Both the position numbers and the translations under genes were made by a program. DNA of 64,000 bases, taken from the NCBI RefSeq assembly GCF_003573695.1, contig NC_039368.1:14202360-14266359 (forward strand). The letters are read 5' to 3'. Origin of the DNA: Papaver somniferum (lineage: Eukaryota > Streptophyta > Magnoliopsida > Ranunculales > Papaveraceae). Every line of letters starts with the position of its first letter. Position 1 is the first letter of the stretch. The notes under the pieces were generated by a model, which was not told where the DNA came from, ran no database searches, and saw only the letters and a program-made list of their open reading frames with translations. Below, piece after piece: positions 61,949 to 64,000 of the stretch.

Positions 61949-64000
61949 ATGGTGTATGAAGTCAACCTTGTCTCTAATGTGACCAATGTGAGAGACTGGT
62001 GGCTTGATTCTGGAGCCACCAGGCATGTCTGTAAGTTCAGAAATGCTTTCTCCTCCTATAACAAAGTAGGAGACGATGAGAAATTGTTTATGGGAAACTC
62101 TTCTACCTCTAAAGTGGTAGGAAAAGGCAAGGTTGAAATGAAGCTCACTTCAGGAAAAACTCTCGCATTGAATGACGTGTATCACGTCCCCGACATATGC
62201 AAGAATCTTATCTCAGAAACCATCTTACTTGGGAAAGGTTTTAAATTTGTAGCTGAGTCTAACAAAGTTGTAATCTCTAAAGGTGGTGACTTCGTAGGAA
62301 AAGGATATGTCACTGAAAACATGATTAAGCTTAGTGTACTTTCTTTGAACTTGAATGACAATGCATCTTCTTCTGCTTATGTTTGTGACTCCTCACATGT
62401 TTGGCATGATAGACTAGGACATGTTAATTTCAAATCCATTGAAAGACTTGCTAAATTAGGATGCATTCCTAAAATAAACTTTGAAAGAGGTCATAAATGT
62501 GAAATTTGTGTTGAATCTAAATATGCAAGAAAACCCTTCAACAAAAGGGTTGAACGTAGTACAACTCCCCTAGAATTAATCCACTCGGATTTGGGAGATT
62601 TGAAATCAACACCAACTAGAGGAGGTAAAAAATGGTACATCACTTTTATAGATGATCACTCAAGATACTGTCAGGTTTATCTTCTTAGAAGTAAAGATGA
62701 AGCCTTAGACGCTTTCAAATTATATAAACTTGAAGTAGAAAACCAAAGAGGTGTTACTATTAAAACTCTTAGGTCGGACCGAGGCGGTGAGTATGTGATA
62801 CCTATAGGAGAATTCTGCAAACTTAATGGCATCATTCATGAAACTACTGCACCTTCTTCACCTGAGTCGAATGGAGTAGCTGAAAGGAAAAACCGAACAC
62901 TCATAGATATGGTGAACGCTATGTTAGCTAGTTCAGGGCTACCTTCGAACCTGTGGGGGAAAGCAATTCTCTCTGCTTGCTATATCTTGAACCGAGTTCC
63001 ATTTAAGAAATCCGACAAAACTCCATATGAGTTATGGAAAGGAAGACAACCGTCCTATGCATACTTTAAAGTGTGGGGGTGTTTGGACAAGGTGGACACT
63101 CCTCGTTCCAAGAAAACCAAAATAGGACCTAAAACTGTAGATTGTGTTTTCCTAGGATATCCTGAGCACACTAGTGCTTATAGGTTCATGGTAATTGGTG
63201 AGAACACCATAATGGAATCCAGAGATGCAGTGTTTTTCGAACACATTTTCCCTTTAGGGTCTGGACCTCATAAAAGGGTCCGCGATGATCTCTCAGATGT
63301 TCCTTCGACTAGTCAACCCCCGTCTCTAGATGCTGAAACCGAACCTAGAAGAAGTAAGAGGGTCAGAACCGAGAAAGGTTTCGGTCCAGATTTTGTGACT
63401 CTTACGGTAGAGTCTGAACCCCAAACCTATAAGGAAGCTATGACTTCTCCGGAAGCTCCCTTCTGGGAAGAAGCTTCAAATAATGAGTGGGATTCCATTC
63501 AACAAAATGAAACTTGGGAGCTTGTAGACTTACCTCCTGGTAGTAAAACCATAGGTTGCAAGTGGGTCTTCAAAAGGAAACTTAGAACAGATGGAACTAT
63601 AGAAAAACACAAAGCTAGGTTGGTAGCTAAGGGGTATAGACAACAAAGGATTAGATTTCTTTGATACCTATTCACCGGTCACTAGAATCACTTCTATCCG
63701 GATGCTGATTGCTATTGCTTCTATTTATGATTTGCATATACATCAGATGGATGTTAAAACTGCTTTTTTATATGGTGAATTGAATGAAGAAATTTATATG
63801 GACCAACCTGAAGGTTTTGTTGTGAAAGGTTTGAAGATAAAGTATGCAAACTGAAAAAATCTTTGTATGGTTTAAAACAAGCACCTAAACAGTGGCATGA
63901 AAAATTTAATCATGTAATGATATCTAATGGCTTCAAGGTTAATGAATCTGATAAATGTGTTTAAATTAAATCTGTGGATGATTCTCATGTTATTGTGTGC
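61949..64000 (+). pseudogene. Ty1 protease, integrase and RT (Tork-like)
   Basis: 571 open codons to 63664. Protease: WWLDSGATRHVC (residues 13-24). GAG-pre-integrase: VWHDRLGHVNFKSIERLAKL and CEICVESKYARKPF. Integrase core: ELIHSDLGDLKS (first D), TLRSDRGGEYV (second D), TTAPSSPESNGVAERKNRTL (E). RT opening: WELVDLPPGSKTIGCKWVFK and KARLVAKGYRQQ. A frameshift at about 63650 moves to a frame with FDTYSPVTRITSIRMLIAIA and HQMDVKTAFLYGELNEEIYM (catalytic D); another at about 63830 precedes LKKSLYGLKQAPKQWHEKF. The frame continues off the window. The long open stretch suggests a younger copy than the Ty3 elements, but it is not functional. Confidence 0.88.

Larger units (their letters stand above)
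61755..64000 (+). mobile_element. Tork-like Ty1 element, downstream copy, 5' part
   Basis: From the shared LTR: gag start at 61795, a large gag deletion, then protease, GAG-pre-integrase, integrase and reverse transcriptase running off the window edge. The 3' half is outside. Frameshifts occur at about 63650 and 63830. Confidence 0.85.

Overview
This is nuclear DNA of a flowering plant, almost certainly a eudicot. It is AT-rich, its host genes have introns, and most of it is retrotransposons of the Athila, Tat and chromovirus (Ty3) and SIRE-like and Tork-like (Ty1) types, with an L1-type LINE and hAT-type MITEs. The look of the Ty1 long terminal repeats and of an RNase-H-like gene suggests Ranunculales (poppy relatives), but this is an impression from memory and was not tested.

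Positions 1-18285 hold a nest of insertions whose left ends all lie outside the window. A decayed plant reverse-transcriptase-like gene (16814-18285, +) was hit by a Tat element (11823-16808, -). That was hit by a SIRE-like Ty1 element (9008-11822, +), then by a second SIRE-like element (5310-9007, -), then by a non-autonomous Athila-like element (1-5309, -), whose LTR finally took a hAT MITE (3777-4286). Positions 18655-20447 are a complete, short, non-autonomous Ty1-like element.

Positions 20877-41898 are two arms of one inverted repeat pushed apart by a pol-less Tat-type element (21111-41720, -) full of minisatellites. Its 3' LTR is itself split by a full-length Athila element (21993-33279, +) that has two 1737-bp LTRs and gag-pro-pol broken by many stops.

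Positions 41998-48885 are the host gene island: an RNase-H-like pseudogene (-), a three-exon adenine nucleotide carrier of the ER-ANT1 type (+, 312 aa), a hAT MITE inserted into a copy of itself, and a three-exon BTB/POZ gene (-, 270 aa).

Positions 49216-64000 are again mobile DNA: a LINE split by a solo LTR with perfect target duplications, the 3' half of a chromovirus, a probable LTR fragment, and two Tork-like Ty1 copies in tandem sharing one LTR. No RNA gene or CRISPR array was seen. The two carrier and BTB genes are the only ones that look intact. The most informative material is how the elements are nested and the non-coding motifs that autonomous and non-autonomous elements share.
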